Shown one piece after another: positions 1 through 13,261 of a DNA stretch of 64,000 nt. Source of the DNA: Latrodectus hesperus (lineage: Eukaryota > Arthropoda > Arachnida > Araneae > Theridiidae); contig CM075853.1 in NCBI GenBank assembly GCA_037975125.1, positions 93,242,773 through 93,306,772 of the forward strand, written 5' to 3'. The notes beneath the pieces were generated by a model. That model ran no database searches and was not told the DNA's origin. It worked only from the letters and a program-made list of their open reading frames with translations. The stretch's first letter is position 1. The number at the start of each line of letters is the position of its first letter. The position numbers were made by a program, and so were the translations under genes.

Positions 1-3000
1 GACGAAAATGTATCTCAGCATTTATATTTAACTCATAAAGGGTATTCTTCTAATATTACTTGCATTACCTTTGATTTTAGTGAAAATTCTTCCAATGCGA
101 CACTACTAAAAAATATGACTACTATGGGAAAATACCTGAAAATTTGACTGCTTTTTAACGTCCTCATTCTTCCACAAGTGGGCACATTTTAAAAAAGTCT
201 ACTGTTTAAAATGAATACCGAACTACTACAACAGCAAAATATTATCGAGAATCGAACCCACAATATATTGAAGTGAAGATTACGACGCTGATCAATCAAT
301 CTGCCGTCAGTCGGTCAAAGCTAACTGCTTGCAAACAATGGCAAACGAACGCAGTTCTTAAAACACTCAGGCGAACGTTTTTTGAAAAATACATCATCCG
401 AGATTTTAAAAATTCAATACATTCTCATTGTCTTAAGTCATTCAAATTCCAGTTTATTTAGGTATTATAATTCTTTTGCACAAAAAAAGTAATAAAATGA
501 CATCCCATTACGTGCAACATTCGATTTATGTCATGTTATCTCTTTATTTTGAAATAGTATCACTTTCTCGACCTACATTTTTTATAAACATAAGTTCTCT
601 TTATACTGTTATCTTTAAATTCCTAAAATTCTTCACACCAGTACACAAAAAGTGCTTAAAATGTTATTTCTTTAAATTTATGATTATTATAAATCTTTAA
701 TATCAGAAACTTTTCAAATTCGTTTATCACGTTTTATATATGCGTCTCAAATACTTTTGATACGACTACTATCGAATGTTACGGTATCTGTTGACAAATC
801 CATAAATCATGCCACTACATTTAACAACAGGAGAAGGTCATCCTTTCTATTCTTCAAAGCTTGAAATAATATTACTGTGTGAATGTCAAAATAAAAAAAA
901 ATTTAAATATTTCTTTAAAATAAGGTAATATTTTATTAATTCAAAATTGTGCACTTCATATCTTTGCTCTCCAGAAATAAAACAATGAGATCATATGATA
1001 AATATAGATCTAGGAAAACAGTTAATACGTATGTTTTAATGTATACATTACTACATTTATAATTTTATATGTATAAATATGTATAACTTACATGCTTGAA
1101 AGAGCAATTTCATTAATTTTCCTGAGGCGGTGAGTATTGGGTTATTACAAGACAAATGATTTAAGGAGAGACTATTAATCATTGTGTGTATGCCGTTTTT
1201 TATGCTTTTTAATTAATGAATGTTTTTTTTTGTCAAATGAGCGAGTTTATTATTTAAATTTTGTTCAATGTTTTTAGAATAATTGAAACTTTATAATTAA
1301 TTGCAACTTTTATCGGATAATTCTGAGAATATTAACTATTTTACGATTTTCATTTCGACAGTTGATCATTTGAATAACACATTTTGAAATTAGTGCTTTA
1401 TCACATTTTTATAAAAATGACTATGTGAATCACAAATTTTAAAATCGCGATCCTTCATTTGCAATAAGTAAAAAAAATATTTGAGTCAGAGTCAAAAAAT
1501 AAATAGAATGAAATTTAAAATTTCCTTCTCAAAAACTGTAGGACTGAAACATTTCATTTAACAAGAAATTTTAATATTCAACCATCAGTTTCTATTTTCC
1601 AATCAAATGGTGATTTAGATATTGTTAGGAGTTGAACAATAAAATGTTGCACCATAAAAATAAAATGCACGATAAAATATATAGCCATAATAATTTGATT
1701 TTGAATCCTATCGTTCTTATGATCGTAAGGTAAGTAAGTTCGATACCTGACACAGTTGAAAAATGTTATTCTAAAAAAAAAACTCGATACATATCAAAAC
1801 TTCCTTAAAATCCAAAGCCTCCTAATTGGTACTCGCGTGAAGAAAAGGGTTCCATCTTAGATGTCGAAATCATCATTTGACTGTGGTAAAAAGTTAAAAA
1901 TTCATAAGACTGACGAGAGATTTGACTAAATTAAAAAGCTCCGATCGGCAGAAATAGGATCCAGATCGATACTGCAACCTTAAACCAGTAAAGAAAATAA
2001 AAAGTAACTATCGAGAAAAACATATCACACAGTTCAGAATTATAACTATCTAACTATGAAATTCTATCATATTTTTTAACATTCGAAAATTAATAAATTA
2101 TATATGTACACTTATATATAAGGAAATAAAATGTTCAGATCCCAAATTGGATAGCTTAACAGCTGAAAACTTTTTCCAAAATCTTAAGCTATCTTCCGAA
2201 TTGATACTTCAAAGACAGTGGGACCCATTCCTGCGTTGCAACGAAGAAAACCTGGTAAACGTCTAAGAACCTATACCATATTTCTCAATAAACAAAAATT
2301 CACTTTTAGAAATTAAATGACTTCAAATAAAAAATCTAAATTTCATTCCTGTTTTACTAAAAATTTTTTATTTTACATAATATAGCTAGTTACGTATTTA
2401 TTCGTCAATTTTTTTCTTAATCTTTTAATTTATTAATTCTCTTTATTCATAATTTTTTAATATCAATTTTTTTCGATAAAGTCATAACAATGCTTTTGAT
2501 AATACAATTCACATATATATTGATAAATAGTAAACTTTAGCTATTCCTAAATGATCAGTGCTCCAGTCTTCATTCAGCAAACCATGTGTTCGATTCTCGT
2601 TATTGCGGTGATTCAGAATCCATTGCAAATACTATATTCGGTTAGCTCACAAAAAATTACCTAAGAGTAACAAGAAAATTGAACTATGCGCCAAAAATTC
2701 CAGCTGTAATCAATTTTGCAATAACCGTTAAAATAATTTAACTGATAGATTTTAACTAAACATTTTTAAATTGTCGGCGTGATTGAACAAATAAAAAAAA
2801 TTTAAAGGAAATACATAAAAAGAAATAATCTTTGAAATTAAAAAATGTGGTACAAAAATGGGAGGAAATACAAGAATATTAAATACAATTCAAAGCTTGT
2901 AAAATTAACCTTCTGAATGCAATAAATAAAAATGAGTAAAATTTGCATGATTATCAGTATTATTTTCAAATAAAATTAATATGTTCAATAAATATAAATT

Positions 3001-5322
3001 AAATGATAAAAAATATTTGACCCCCTTAAAATTAAGTTAAAAACAATTTTTATTTGTATCATTTAAAAATATGTTAATAAAAAAAATTTATAAGAAGGTT
3101 TTCCTAAAAATAATTTCCACCTCATACTCGATAACACAAAAAAACATTTCCTACGACTTTCACTGATATAAATGAATGTCTACCTCCACGAAAAAGAATC
3201 GTAATATCCTTAGAAACTTTCGATATGCCTGCGAGAACGGATTTCCGATTAGAGCTTTCAAGACTTTAATATTTGGCTTTCACACATGTAATCCGCTTTC
3301 AAAAAAAAATCCTATGTGCGAATAATCTATGAAATCTGTGTTAAGATTTATTTAGCCCCGAGCATCAAGTCGAATTTACGCACTTTTAACGCTGTGATCA
3401 CTAAGTTATTGTGCGTTTCTTTGGGAGAAAAATAAAAAAGCAATGGGAAAATTCAAGAAATGTTCACACTGATTAGAAATTATAACAGACATCAGTTGAA
3501 AAATATAGTTAATTAGACTGCTATCAATCAGTAAGAAATATGCAATCGAACACAATTCCTAAAACTTAAAACTCCGAACGAGTTCAGCTCTGAAATAAAT
3601 ATTGTAGGTATTTTTATAACGAAATCATATGTCTAATGCAAAATCCATCTCCTGCCAGCTTCACTCAAACCAGGTATCTTACACTAAAAAGAGTGGATTC
3701 GTACCAGTAATCTACATTAAATACCAGTTCAGATCTTCGTAGGTCACAAATCAGCACACGAGTAGAAACATTATTTCCGTTTGCCTCGTCATAGACCTAG
3801 TATAGCCTTTGAGGAACGTAATATTTCATTCCTTTTTTATAAACAACAAGCATGAAGAATAATTGACATCTTAGTATTCAGTAAACATTAAAAAAATGTA
3901 TTTGCAAAATGGTCGCATACTTAGCATCAACATTTTACAAATAGTGCTATCATTCCCAATATGTTTTAAATTAAGTGATGCTTTATTGATGGAGAATGGA
4001 TAAACTCAGCCGGGATGCTCCAAGGTATTTTTCAGTACCCATTTTTCTCTTAAGGCATTTTTCATAGACATTTGTAAATATCAAGATAACACAAAAAAAC
4101 TCAAACATTTTTAAAAAAAACAGATACAGCAATACAACATGACTTTCTTTTACTATACATCGATACAATTCATCAAAACTCAAAGCGATCTCAGTTCGAA
4201 AAGGCCAAGCAGATATCGAATAAAACTTTAAATATCACAAATAAAAAAATTAGTACAACACTCTCGTTGTAATTCATTTTGTGTAAAAAAAATAGCTATA
4301 TAATTTACGATAGCCAGAAAATTCGAAATACACATGCTCAGAAAAGAATCTTGAAAAGAAATAAACAGTAAAACGAAAAATTTATCAAAAGAAAAAAATA
4401 AGTACAGTATATTAATCCACATGAAAAAAAAACTGCAAAAATAAGTTTTATTTCTCCCAAATTATATTACATATCTTCCTTTTCCCGTATCCTTATACAA
4501 CGAGCACAGATTTGAATGATTTCTTAAAAATTGGGATTTTTCCTACTTTCAACGGATATGTTAAGGCTTTGGATACAATATATGAAATGTAGCAGAATCA
4601 TTTATATAAAACCAAAAAACACAGGTATCTACTTTCTTTGTTATACATATAGGAAAACTCTGAGAAGTAGTAATATAATTATCTGGAAAAAGGATATTTA
4701 AGTTTGTTTGAAATAGATATAATTTTTTATAGATGGTTTCAGGAGCCATCCTAAAAAGTATATATAAAAAAACAATAGAAAAATCACGATGTAATATATA
4801 CATATAAGAGGTTATATATCTCGGCTTCCTTAGTTCAAGTGTTTTCATAAACATGAAGAAAATAAAACAAAAATTTAGAACTAAAAGATTTTAAGAGAAC
4901 AAGAAATTTAGAATAGAGGAGATTTTGATTTAAAACCACACAAATGCCCCTGAATAGCTATGTTTCTCTTGCATTAGCATAATCTATATATGCATACATT
5001 AAATAATCAAATTGAAACTAAATTAAAAACAATAGAGTAAGTTCCTTATTAAATAAACTTATTCCATACAATACTAAATTTAAGAATGTTTCCTTTTTAA
5101 CCCATACACTGTGGTCAATTTGTGGCTTAAAAACTCAAGGGGTGGGGAATGCTTAGTACCTATTAAGCACTTTGAATAACCCAATAACTCTATATCAGGC
5201 CCCTTTAATATAAAACAGAGCAGAAGACTTCTAATCACGATGAGGTTTACATCTACGGTTAAGATGGACAGTTTTAAATATTTATTAAATAAAATGTTTT
5301 TAGAGAAACTATCTCTTTAGCT

Positions 5323-5324
<2 letters not shown>
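1..5324. other. AT-rich noncoding stretch
   Basis: No supported gene. Short open frames here are rich in F, I, K, N and Y, as expected by chance in AT-rich DNA. The only recognisable items are a tRNA-like SINE remnant near 2555-2655 and a slightly GC-richer patch around 3160-3440 of unknown nature. Confidence 0.6.
2555..2655 (+). mobile_element. SINE remnant, tRNA-derived (family A)
   Basis: A B-box-like GTTCGATTCTC at about 2588 is followed by TGATTCAGAATCCA. In reverse orientation the same segment follows the B box in the better-preserved copy at 6760-6985. The A-box half is not clear. Read as a decayed plus-strand copy of that family. Confidence 0.4.

Positions 5325-5393
<69 letters not shown>
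5325..5393. repeat. (TA)n microsatellite
   Basis: Uninterrupted TA dinucleotide tract of about 69 bases. Confidence 0.95.
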
Positions 5394-5396
<3 letters not shown>

Positions 5397-5819
5397 AAAA
5401 ATAACGACAATCATTTCACTCGAGAAAAGAGTGAATGTGTATTTAGTTTTTTATTTCCTAAACTTAACAGATTAAAATAAAAATTGGGTCGAATCCAATC
5501 TAATCAATTCCTTTGCATTTGATTAAATAGTAAAAAACATCTACTTCAGATAGTACATGAATTAAGTAATTCAAAGAGTGCGAAAAAACGTTTAATTTTG
5601 TAAAATGTACACATCTATACATATATTATTGCAAGTCACTAAATTAATAAGCAGAAGCGTTTCTCCGATAGTTTGCCACGAAATCTAACCAAAAGCAATA
5701 AAGATGAGCAATTTGTCTTTAAAACATATCAAAATCCTTATTTCCAATATCTAAACCGAAAGTTAAAGAAATTCCATATTTGGCTTAAAAATGCAACTTA
5801 TGTTCGGATAAGAGGGAAA

Positions 5820-6340
5820 CCCTATTTTAAAATCATTTTAGACAGGGAAAAATATAAGTACCGGTTGTCCATCACACGTATGAACCCGTCGAGTCTGATG
5901 ATGACCCCCAACAGAACCGGCCCAGCAACTTCGGTTGCATCAGAGGCTGCGCAACATCACCCGATCAGAGGGGTTCAGAATGATTGGAATTCTATCAAAA
6001 TATGCGATTCGAGTCGAGCGCATATGCAAATGGGACGACTCCTCTAAAGGAAAGCCTCGGCGCTAAGTCACGAGATGGGATAATGAAGGCAAGTCGGCGC
6101 AAATTAGATTTCGCTTGGCGCAAAGGATTTATTCGAACAGTCGCTTATTAATAAATAGAATGAGTGATTTCGAAATGCTGTCGGAAGGAATGTATTGGGA
6201 CTTGTATTAGTGAATGTAAATGATTTACATTTAAGTGTAATGGGTGCGACGGACCGAGAAGGCGAGTTGGCTAATTAAGGAAGACGTTTGTGAAATTGCT
6301 GCAACTTCGATAAATTTGTAGTTTTATTTTTCGTTGAATC
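5820..6340. other. GC-richer island, possible conserved noncoding element
   Basis: A block of clearly higher GC and sequence complexity than its surroundings. A 124-residue open frame at 5673-6047 overlaps it but has no recognisable domain, and its first half is ordinary AT-rich sequence, so I do not call it a gene. The island holds a perfect 19-base palindrome (AATGTAAATGATTTACATT, 6213-6231) and TAATTAAG near 6270, both typical of binding sites in regulatory DNA. It lies inside the inferred kinesin intron. An enhancer is one reading; an old unrecognised repeat is another. Confidence 0.35.
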
Positions 6341-6399
6341 AAATGTAGAAAAGGGGTCCATTCATCTTGATTGGATCAATGTTTCATTACGGAGAGATG

Positions 6400-6468
<69 letters not shown>
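6400..6468. repeat. (TA)n microsatellite
   Basis: Uninterrupted TA dinucleotide tract of about 69 bases. Confidence 0.95.
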
Positions 6469-6473
<5 letters not shown>

Positions 6474-6759
6474 AGTGAAAAAATAAATTATATAATTACT
6501 ATGAATAATGTTCCCAAGTAAACCCTCATAGCTGCTTTACAATTTTTTACGATTTATATATCAAATAACTACAATAAAACCATATTGCTTGAACTTATTT
6601 CACATAAAAAAGTATCGTTTCGGTTAGTTGAACCCATGATAAAAACTCATCAACCCTCTTATATTTTTAACAATGATTGGAAACAAACTCGTGACCTTCC
6701 AATCTGAAAAACATAAACGCGTGCAGGATATTGTGGTAAGCCTTCATTGCATCGCGTTC

Positions 6760-6985
6760 TAGACAGCCTTACAGTTTAATACTTTTTCAATATCCACCGC
6801 TTTGTTTGTCGCTCAACAGTCTTCCTTTGCATACGAAGGCTAGTTAGACTGGGACCTACCGTTTAAAGTGGATTCTGAATCACTACGAATATCCGTGCTC
6901 AAGGTGGGATTCGAACCCATAAACTGTTAAACCGATAGCTACACGCTAACCATTTATTTATCTGCCAGCCCGGCATCAAGTCCGC
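6760..6985 (-). mobile_element. SINE, tRNA-derived (family A)
   Basis: On the minus strand, reading from about 6985, an A-box-like TGGTTAGCGTGTAGC is followed about 30 bases later by a strong B box, GGGTTCGAATCCC (6909-6921). This is the internal RNA polymerase III promoter pair of a tRNA-derived SINE. A non-tRNA body follows, beginning TGATTCAGAATCCACT and running to about 6760. Related decayed copies lie at 2555-2655, 26250-26395 and 34085-34215, and possibly 24165-24280. The 3' tail is not clear. It does not fold as a plausible functional tRNA. Confidence 0.6.
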
Positions 6986-7389
6986 CACATCTGCCTTGTG
7001 AGAATAGTTGGCAGTATTAAAATGCAGAGTGCGAAAAACAGAAAACTATCATCAATCACACAACCAGGGCTCACCGTATCTCAGTGATAGAAAGATGTTA
7101 TTTGTATTGAATTTGATTACACGTACTGCTAAACATATTTTTTCTTTTACGCTATTTTGCGCTCTTGTTTTCCGCACTCACATCTTTCAGACTGAATTTT
7201 CCGCTTTTCTATCTTAGACATGTGAATAGGTGGCTTACCATCCATAAAGAAAGTTCTCCCATAAGGTATTCTACGCTGTGTGTTCAAATGCCTTAAAACA
7301 GCCTTTAACCTTCAGGCTTTGAAGTCAAAGCACCCACCCGACAAACATAAATGCAAAAAGCAGAAGTGCGACAGCCATTTCCAAGTTCA

Positions 7390-7470
7390 TTATTTAACAC
7401 GACTCAGTGGTAGGACAGCGGTAGAAAGTTTCCTAGTTCGATCCTATCCATTGTCGAATAGCGGAAAACG
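7390..7470 (+). mobile_element. tRNA-like SINE fragment
   Basis: ACTCAGTGGTAGGACAGCGG (A-box-like, from about 7400) is followed by a B-box-like CTAGTTCGATCCT. The spacing is short, so the tRNA-like head is decayed. It lies about 100 bases upstream of the LINE fragment. Confidence 0.4.
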
Positions 7471-7574
7471 AAGATGAATGTTGGTTGCTTTATTTCTTTC
7501 TAGATGTAAATCTGTCAGTGTATGTCTCTAGTAGTTTTCCTGGTTTTCATCTAGGCATCACTAGAATATGGTTT

Positions 7575-9304
7575 ACTATCAGGGGTCAGTGCTTAGCCCT
7601 ACTCTTTTCACGATGTTTTTATCTGGCATTGAAAAACTGAATTCTACCAGAGTTAGGGTGGGACTGTTTGCAGACGACATTGTACTCTGGAGCTCTGGAA
7701 ACAATATTAATGATATTGAATCGAGAATTAATAATTCTCTTGTAGCCGTGTCCAACTTTGCCAAGGAACATAAAATCAGTTTTAATCCTCGCAAATCAAT
7801 TGCTACTTTCTTCACAACCAATAAGCGTATATATAATTATCAACCACAACTGAAGTTGGAGGGACAGAATCTCACTTATGAGAAGCACCCCAAATATCTG
7901 GGATTTATTCTGGATCAAGAGTGCACTACTAACAAGCATATCGAACACATTGTATTGAAAAGTAGAAAACGTCTTACCATTCTTAAATATATTGCGGGTA
8001 GCGACTGGGGAGCCGATGCAACAACCCTTAGAACAACATATATGACTTTCATTCGGCCTATACTTGAATATGGTTTCCCAATTTATTGTTGCGCATCCAA
8101 AACTAACCTTAAGAAGTTAGAACAAGTTCAATTAAGTGCTGCCCGGATTATCACTGGTTTAAGACATAGCTGTCCTTCTGATATTGTTCTTTTTGAGGCC
8201 GACTTGCAGCGGCTCCATACTAGAAGACAAGCTGGTCTTGTTAAATACTATAATAAACTCTCTAGTTATGGCCTCTGCAACAAGACCTCCATGTATCTTA
8301 ATAGCTGGAGTAATCATAAAAGATTAAAGAAGGACAGCCCTTTCAGTCTGGCCGTCTCTCTTCAACTACCTAATAGTAATGTTGAACCCAACTCAATACA
8401 GTGCTGCTTGAATCCTGCAGAAGGACTCCCCAGGGTTTACTTTCACATTAACTTAAGTACTCATGTTAATAAGAAAGACTACATCCCAGAACATCTTAGA
8501 CAACTGACCTTGGAAAACCTAAGCCACATTCCTAACAATGCCATCAAAATCTTCACTGACGGTAGTAAAATTGATATTCTAGCAGGTAGTGGCATATATA
8601 TATTGAAACCCCTCACACCAATTTGACTCTTTCTCATCGTAATCCCAATCACTGCTCTGTCTTCAGAAGTGAATTGATTGCAATAGACCTGGGACTAGAA
8701 GCTATTCTTTCTGAAGAGGATTATGGTGACCTATTGGATCTTGTCTGACAGCCGTAGTTCTCTCCACCATCTTAGTAATTGGCTTCTTGTAGGCGACAAG
8801 ATCAGCAACTCTATCCTGCTTAAATTAAAACTCATTTCACTTAATCATGATGTTCACTTGCAATGGATACCTTCACATGTGAATCTCCACGGGAATGAAA
8901 TGGCCGATAATCTTGCTAAGGAGGGTTGCAGGATTTCAAATACTCCCTCTTCCACACTTACTTTTCTGGAGTTATACTCCCGGGAAAAATCAAAAATCTC
9001 GGAGGAGTGGAAAACACCCCCCACCCATAATTGGTACAAGGGATCAAAACCGGGTTTGTCCCTTGACCTCCCGTGTGACAGACGTACCCGGACTGTTCTC
9101 TCAAGACTTCCTAGCGGTCATATTAAGTGCCTCACTTTCAACGAGGGCAGGAAAACTTCCGTCACCTGCACCAAGTGCCAAATTCATCAGGCTTCTCCTG
9201 AGCATCTTTTGGATTGCATGGGTCTCTCTAGGGAGGATCTCTTTAGCAATCCTCTTTTAGTCTTCGACTTCCTTACAGTCAACGAACTCGTGGATCTAGT
9301 CTGA
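7575..9304 (+). pseudogene. Reverse transcriptase / RNase H polyprotein, frameshifted
   Basis: The first open segment runs to 8626 and carries the RT catalytic motif FADD in GLFADDIVLWSS, the thumb region with HPKYLGF, and the start of RNase H (IFTDGSK, first catalytic Asp). Near 8600 the reading moves to another frame, where FRSELIAID supplies the catalytic Glu. Near 8730 it returns to the original frame for SDSRSS (Asp), WIPSHVNLHGNEMADNLAKEG (His and last Asp) and the C-terminal knuckle CTKCQIHQASPEHLLDC. The four RNase H acidic residues are therefore still recognisable, but two compensating frameshifts and the missing 5' half make this copy inactive. The M at 7568 is not a real start; the element begins at the QGSV motif. 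Confidence 0.9.
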
Positions 9305-9315
9305 CTCCGTCAGAC
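9299..9315 (+). other. LINE 3' hairpin containing the stop codon
   Basis: GTCTGA-CTCCG-TCAGAC forms a 6-bp stem with a 5-base loop. The stop codon TGA (9302-9304) is in the 5' arm. The CAA-rich tail starts 11 bases later. The second LINE copy has GTCTAG-CGCTG-CTAGAC at the same place, so the pairing is kept while the sequence differs. LINE reverse transcriptases are known to recognise 3' stem-loops of their own RNA; that role here is inferred. Confidence 0.65.
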
Positions 9316-9345
9316 ATGGAGGATAAGCAACAACAACAACAACAC

Positions 9346-12300
9346 TATCAATGAAAAGTGCGTACAGTCCACAGTACGCAATGAATGTTAAAAACAGTTT
9401 TTTCAGCTATTCGTTCCACTGTGAGGCCTCATTACTCTCAACTTCGGCTAGATAAAAATCAACCCAGAAGTACGCAATGCAACCACAGCGAGTCTAAATA
9501 ATTTATAAATAAATTGTATTTAACTTGATATGAATTTATTTTTAACACGTAAATATAGTTTTAAGCGTCATGAGAGCTAACTTACCAAACACTTTTTTAC
9601 ACTTTTATAAAAACAACTAATGGCAACCCTAAAGAGAAAGAAAATCAGTCAACATCTGTACGAAAAAGTCATTATTTACCACTTATTAACCACGAACGAC
9701 GGTGTATTTGCTAACGGAAAAGAGAAGAAAGACATTGTTAAAAATATCGACAACGTGAAGAATCAAAACAGAAAGGAGTTTTGAATCGGAAAAGCCCATC
9801 TTCGAATCGAAGTCTGCATTCTTCCCAATCGGAGGCCGATCAAATCTAAAAATAGTTACCCGGAGGAAAGAATTGGTTGCTAGGTTACAGGTTGTAATGA
9901 GAGCAAGGCAATGTATGACGTTAACGGAGGGAGATGATCTATATATTTCTCCCCACCCTAAAATCTTTTTTAGATAATATAGACTGCAGAAATATGTTGT
10001 TGAATGGAATGACGAACCATTTAGCTTTTGATTGGCGAATGATAAAGTAGGTAACAGCTTCGACGCAAATGATTCTAGATATGATGTACTTATAAAATTA
10101 AAGTATAATTTTTATTTGTAACAGTTAAATCTCAATGAAATGTTTATCGCTTTTAATATCACTCCGTTTATAACGTCAGTATTTTGAAAAGTCATGTAAA
10201 AATGAAAAATGTTTTTTTTTTTTTTTTTTTTTTAATTTCTTGCATTTCAGGTTTTAATTTTTTTTACTGGAATAGTGGGGTTTCCTTTATTTAATAAAAG
10301 AAACACCGTACTATCCTAATAAAAGAAATAATAAAAATATAGTTTGAGTAACATCAGACGGTTACAAAACAGCAATAAGATTTTAAAATGTTTAAGTTTC
10401 ATAAATTTTGCAATATATATCTATATATATACATATATATCCGTAATGTTCAAATAATGTTGCCCATTTTATCAAACCCACAGAAAGTTATTTACAAATA
10501 ATTCATAGTAATTAGCACGTTTTTGCTGTAAGAAGTTTTCTAGAGAAAACAGTCAAATAATTTATTTTTGGATTATCCCCAATCATCACAATTAATCTAC
10601 TTACATTAACTAAAATTTTGTGATCATAAGTTTTGAAACACTAATATGAAATTTGATATATATATAAACAATGACACGACGTAGTGGAGCACCCTACTGA
10701 ATGATAAAGTAAAACTTCCGAGAATATGACCTACATATTATTGCCTTTCGGGAAAACTTTCCGCTAAGAGGCGTATTCACCTGTTGGGAAGAGGGAATTC
10801 TGGAAGAATTCTAAGCACCCACAAGAAAAAACGTGGATACAAGGAAATGCAACACCCAGTTTTCGTTAACAGTGTCTAGAATTGGACCTGAGACCTCACT
10901 CACTGAAGAGCACGATGCAACCACTGGTCAAGGTGAATTATCAATAAATACCATAAAGCAAAATCTAGTTTAGCAATAAATGCCAAATCTACCATTGGTT
11001 ATTCAACAATAGCTGAGATCGAATGCAAGACCTTCCACTCCGAAAAGCGAGGTCCAACCAAAAAGTGAAAGTAAAGTCAAAACAGTCTCTTATCATTATA
11101 TAGAACATATTTAAAAGCGATACGATAAAAAAAACATTTTTGATTTATATCACCAACTATCTTTGAAACATGATCCAAAAATGAATTTTGTTATTTTTTT
11201 AGTGCTGTAACTTTTTTCAATGCATTTAAAAAATGAAAAAGAGATCATTCTTTTGATTAGCACCACTATTAGAAATACATTTTCTCTATGCTTAATGATA
11301 TATACAAGGTTATAATTAATTCATGTTCAATTTACCTTCCTATCCAGTGACCTATTTCTACCTCCCACCAGTCATCAATTGCTAATGACCAAGTCCCAAG
11401 GTTTGAAAATGATCTTACCCACATATTGGTAATCAAAAACTGATATTTGCTATAACGATTGTTTGCCAGCAAATTAATATATTTAAGAGTAATTTCTAAG
11501 CAGATTGTTTTTGTAATGTATTTTCATATAAACATATTTTAATATGATAACTTGTTAAATTAAATTTAGTTTTTCGATATCAAAAACAGATATTTAGAGT
11601 AACAAATGTCAAAGTAAGAAATATTCTCAATATTAGGCATACTATAATTAGAATAAAATTATTCCTAAGTATATTACAATTATGTACATAAACAATTATA
11701 CTGAAATTAGATACTTAATTTAATTGCAATGATTTCTTCGCATTTTTTATGTTTAGCCAATAAAAATGTGAAAATATCACATTTCAATAGTAATGATTAT
11801 TCATATAAAGAGACTATATCTGAAATGTTATGAAATAAAAATTATAACGTATATTAATAATAAGATTAAGAATTCACTGTTTATAATTTTTAAGAAAATT
11901 GTAGTATCTATTTAAAAAATCTTAAGCACTGTGAAAATGATACTTAAGATATGAGCATTATTACCCATATGATACTTCAGAATAATTGGTACAATTCTAT
12001 TATACCACTACACCTATATTATTAGTAAGATAATCATCGCAACGAGAAAGAAAAAATCGCAATTACGGTCGTAAATAATTGCTTCGTGTATTGTTTGAAA
12101 AGGTTTACATTTTTATAAATTACAAAAAAATAATACAAAATTTTATTTAGATTTCATGAACCAAATAATTATTATTCATTGACAAAATTTAATTAAATGC
12201 CAAAATTTACTTCTAAAGGAAGCAATCGCTTCGATGATCGATTGCGAGGGTATAATGGAATGGATGTGAATAATTTTTAAATCGAAATACATGATTTTGA

Positions 12301-12943
12301 ATTTTTAAAGGGTAACTTTGGCATGTTAGTTATAACCTTTATTTTTTTAAAAAGTAAGAATCTGTCACAGAATATCAATAATTTTTAGAAATCCCAAATT
12401 TTTTTTTATTAGATACATTCTGCAGAACATTAATTAAACTTCATTACCTATCATTGTATTGGAAAAGTATTGTTTATTTGTTTTATGACGTTAGGTTTCT
12501 GGCTACTTATTTCTATCAACTAAAGCCTCACGCTTTACTGTGCTTTTAAGTGATGCTGCTGACATATACATTTGAGGGATCAACATATGAGCTGACATAT
12601 CCTCAACAAATATATAATAGACGTAGAGTATATTATCACACTATAATGGGATAGACTTTGAGCGATTAATGAGTACAGGCCCATTGAAAGTCCTTTCAGA
12701 AAATCCCACTTTACTTTTTATCTTTCTTTTATTGCTTGATACATTAGTTTTACTTTTTCAAATAATCAAAAAAATCATAAAGTGTAATCAACTATAGGTA
12801 CGATGAAATATAGATCGTAAGTTCTCATTTTTTCACAAATAAAAATGTATCCAGTAAAATTGTATTCAGTAAATGGTAAAAAAAAATTAAATTAACGAAA
12901 TTAAGGAGCAATCTAATTTAAATATGACAATAATTAATAAAAA

Positions 12944-12948
<5 letters not shown>
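9346..12948. other. Noncoding stretch
   Basis: No gene supported. Contents are a GC-richer patch at about 9560-9960, a poly-T tract at 10212-10233, short TA runs near 10420-10440, tRNA-like fragments at 10790-11060, and otherwise AT-rich sequence without visible structure. Confidence 0.6.
10790..11060 (-). mobile_element. Two decayed tRNA-like SINE heads
   Basis: On the minus strand, GACCAGTGGTTGCATCGTGC (A-box side) and CAGGTCCAATTCTAG (B-box-like) lie at about 10875-10945. A second fragment with CATTCGATCTCAGC lies at about 11020-11060. Both are diverged and lack a clear tail, so family membership is uncertain. Confidence 0.35.

Positions 12949-13032
<84 letters not shown>
12949..13032. 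repeat. (TA)n microsatellite
   Basis: TA tract of about 84 bases, passing into a short (TG)n run at its right edge. Confidence 0.95.
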
Positions 13033-13040
<8 letters not shown>

Positions 13041-13181
13041 AAAGCGAAGTATGCAACTCACACAATTTAGTCCACATAAATATCATTGAAAAACTTCAAG
13101 ATCGTTGAAAATTCATTTTTATGTCGTTGAAATATTTCCTCCCTTACCTTTCGACATAATATGTTCAACACCATTCAATAG

Positions 13182-13185
<4 letters not shown>

Positions 13186-13257
<72 letters not shown>
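13186..13257. repeat. (TA)n microsatellite
   Basis: TA tract of about 72 bases, only 150 bases from the preceding tract. The poly-YI open frame across it is an artefact of the repeat. Confidence 0.95.

Positions 13258-13261
<4 letters not shown>

Larger units (their letters stand above)
7575..9345 (+). mobile_element. Non-LTR retrotransposon (LINE), I-like with RNase H, 5' truncated
   Basis: A 3' portion of a LINE. It begins abruptly inside the reverse transcriptase domain at the QGSVLSPTLF motif, so the endonuclease, the N-terminal part of RT and any ORF1 are missing, as is usual for 5'-truncated copies. It continues through RT, an RNase H domain and a CX2CX8HX3C knuckle, then a very short 3' UTR and a tail, GCAACAACAACAACAACAC (9327-9345). 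RT plus RNase H points to the I/LOA-type group of LINEs rather than Jockey proper. A related minus-strand copy is at 48481-49300. Confidence 0.9.

Noticed and set aside
5673..6047. 124-residue open frame on the plus strand
   Set aside because: No domain, mixed composition across a GC boundary, no splice or start context; more likely chance within a GC-richer island.
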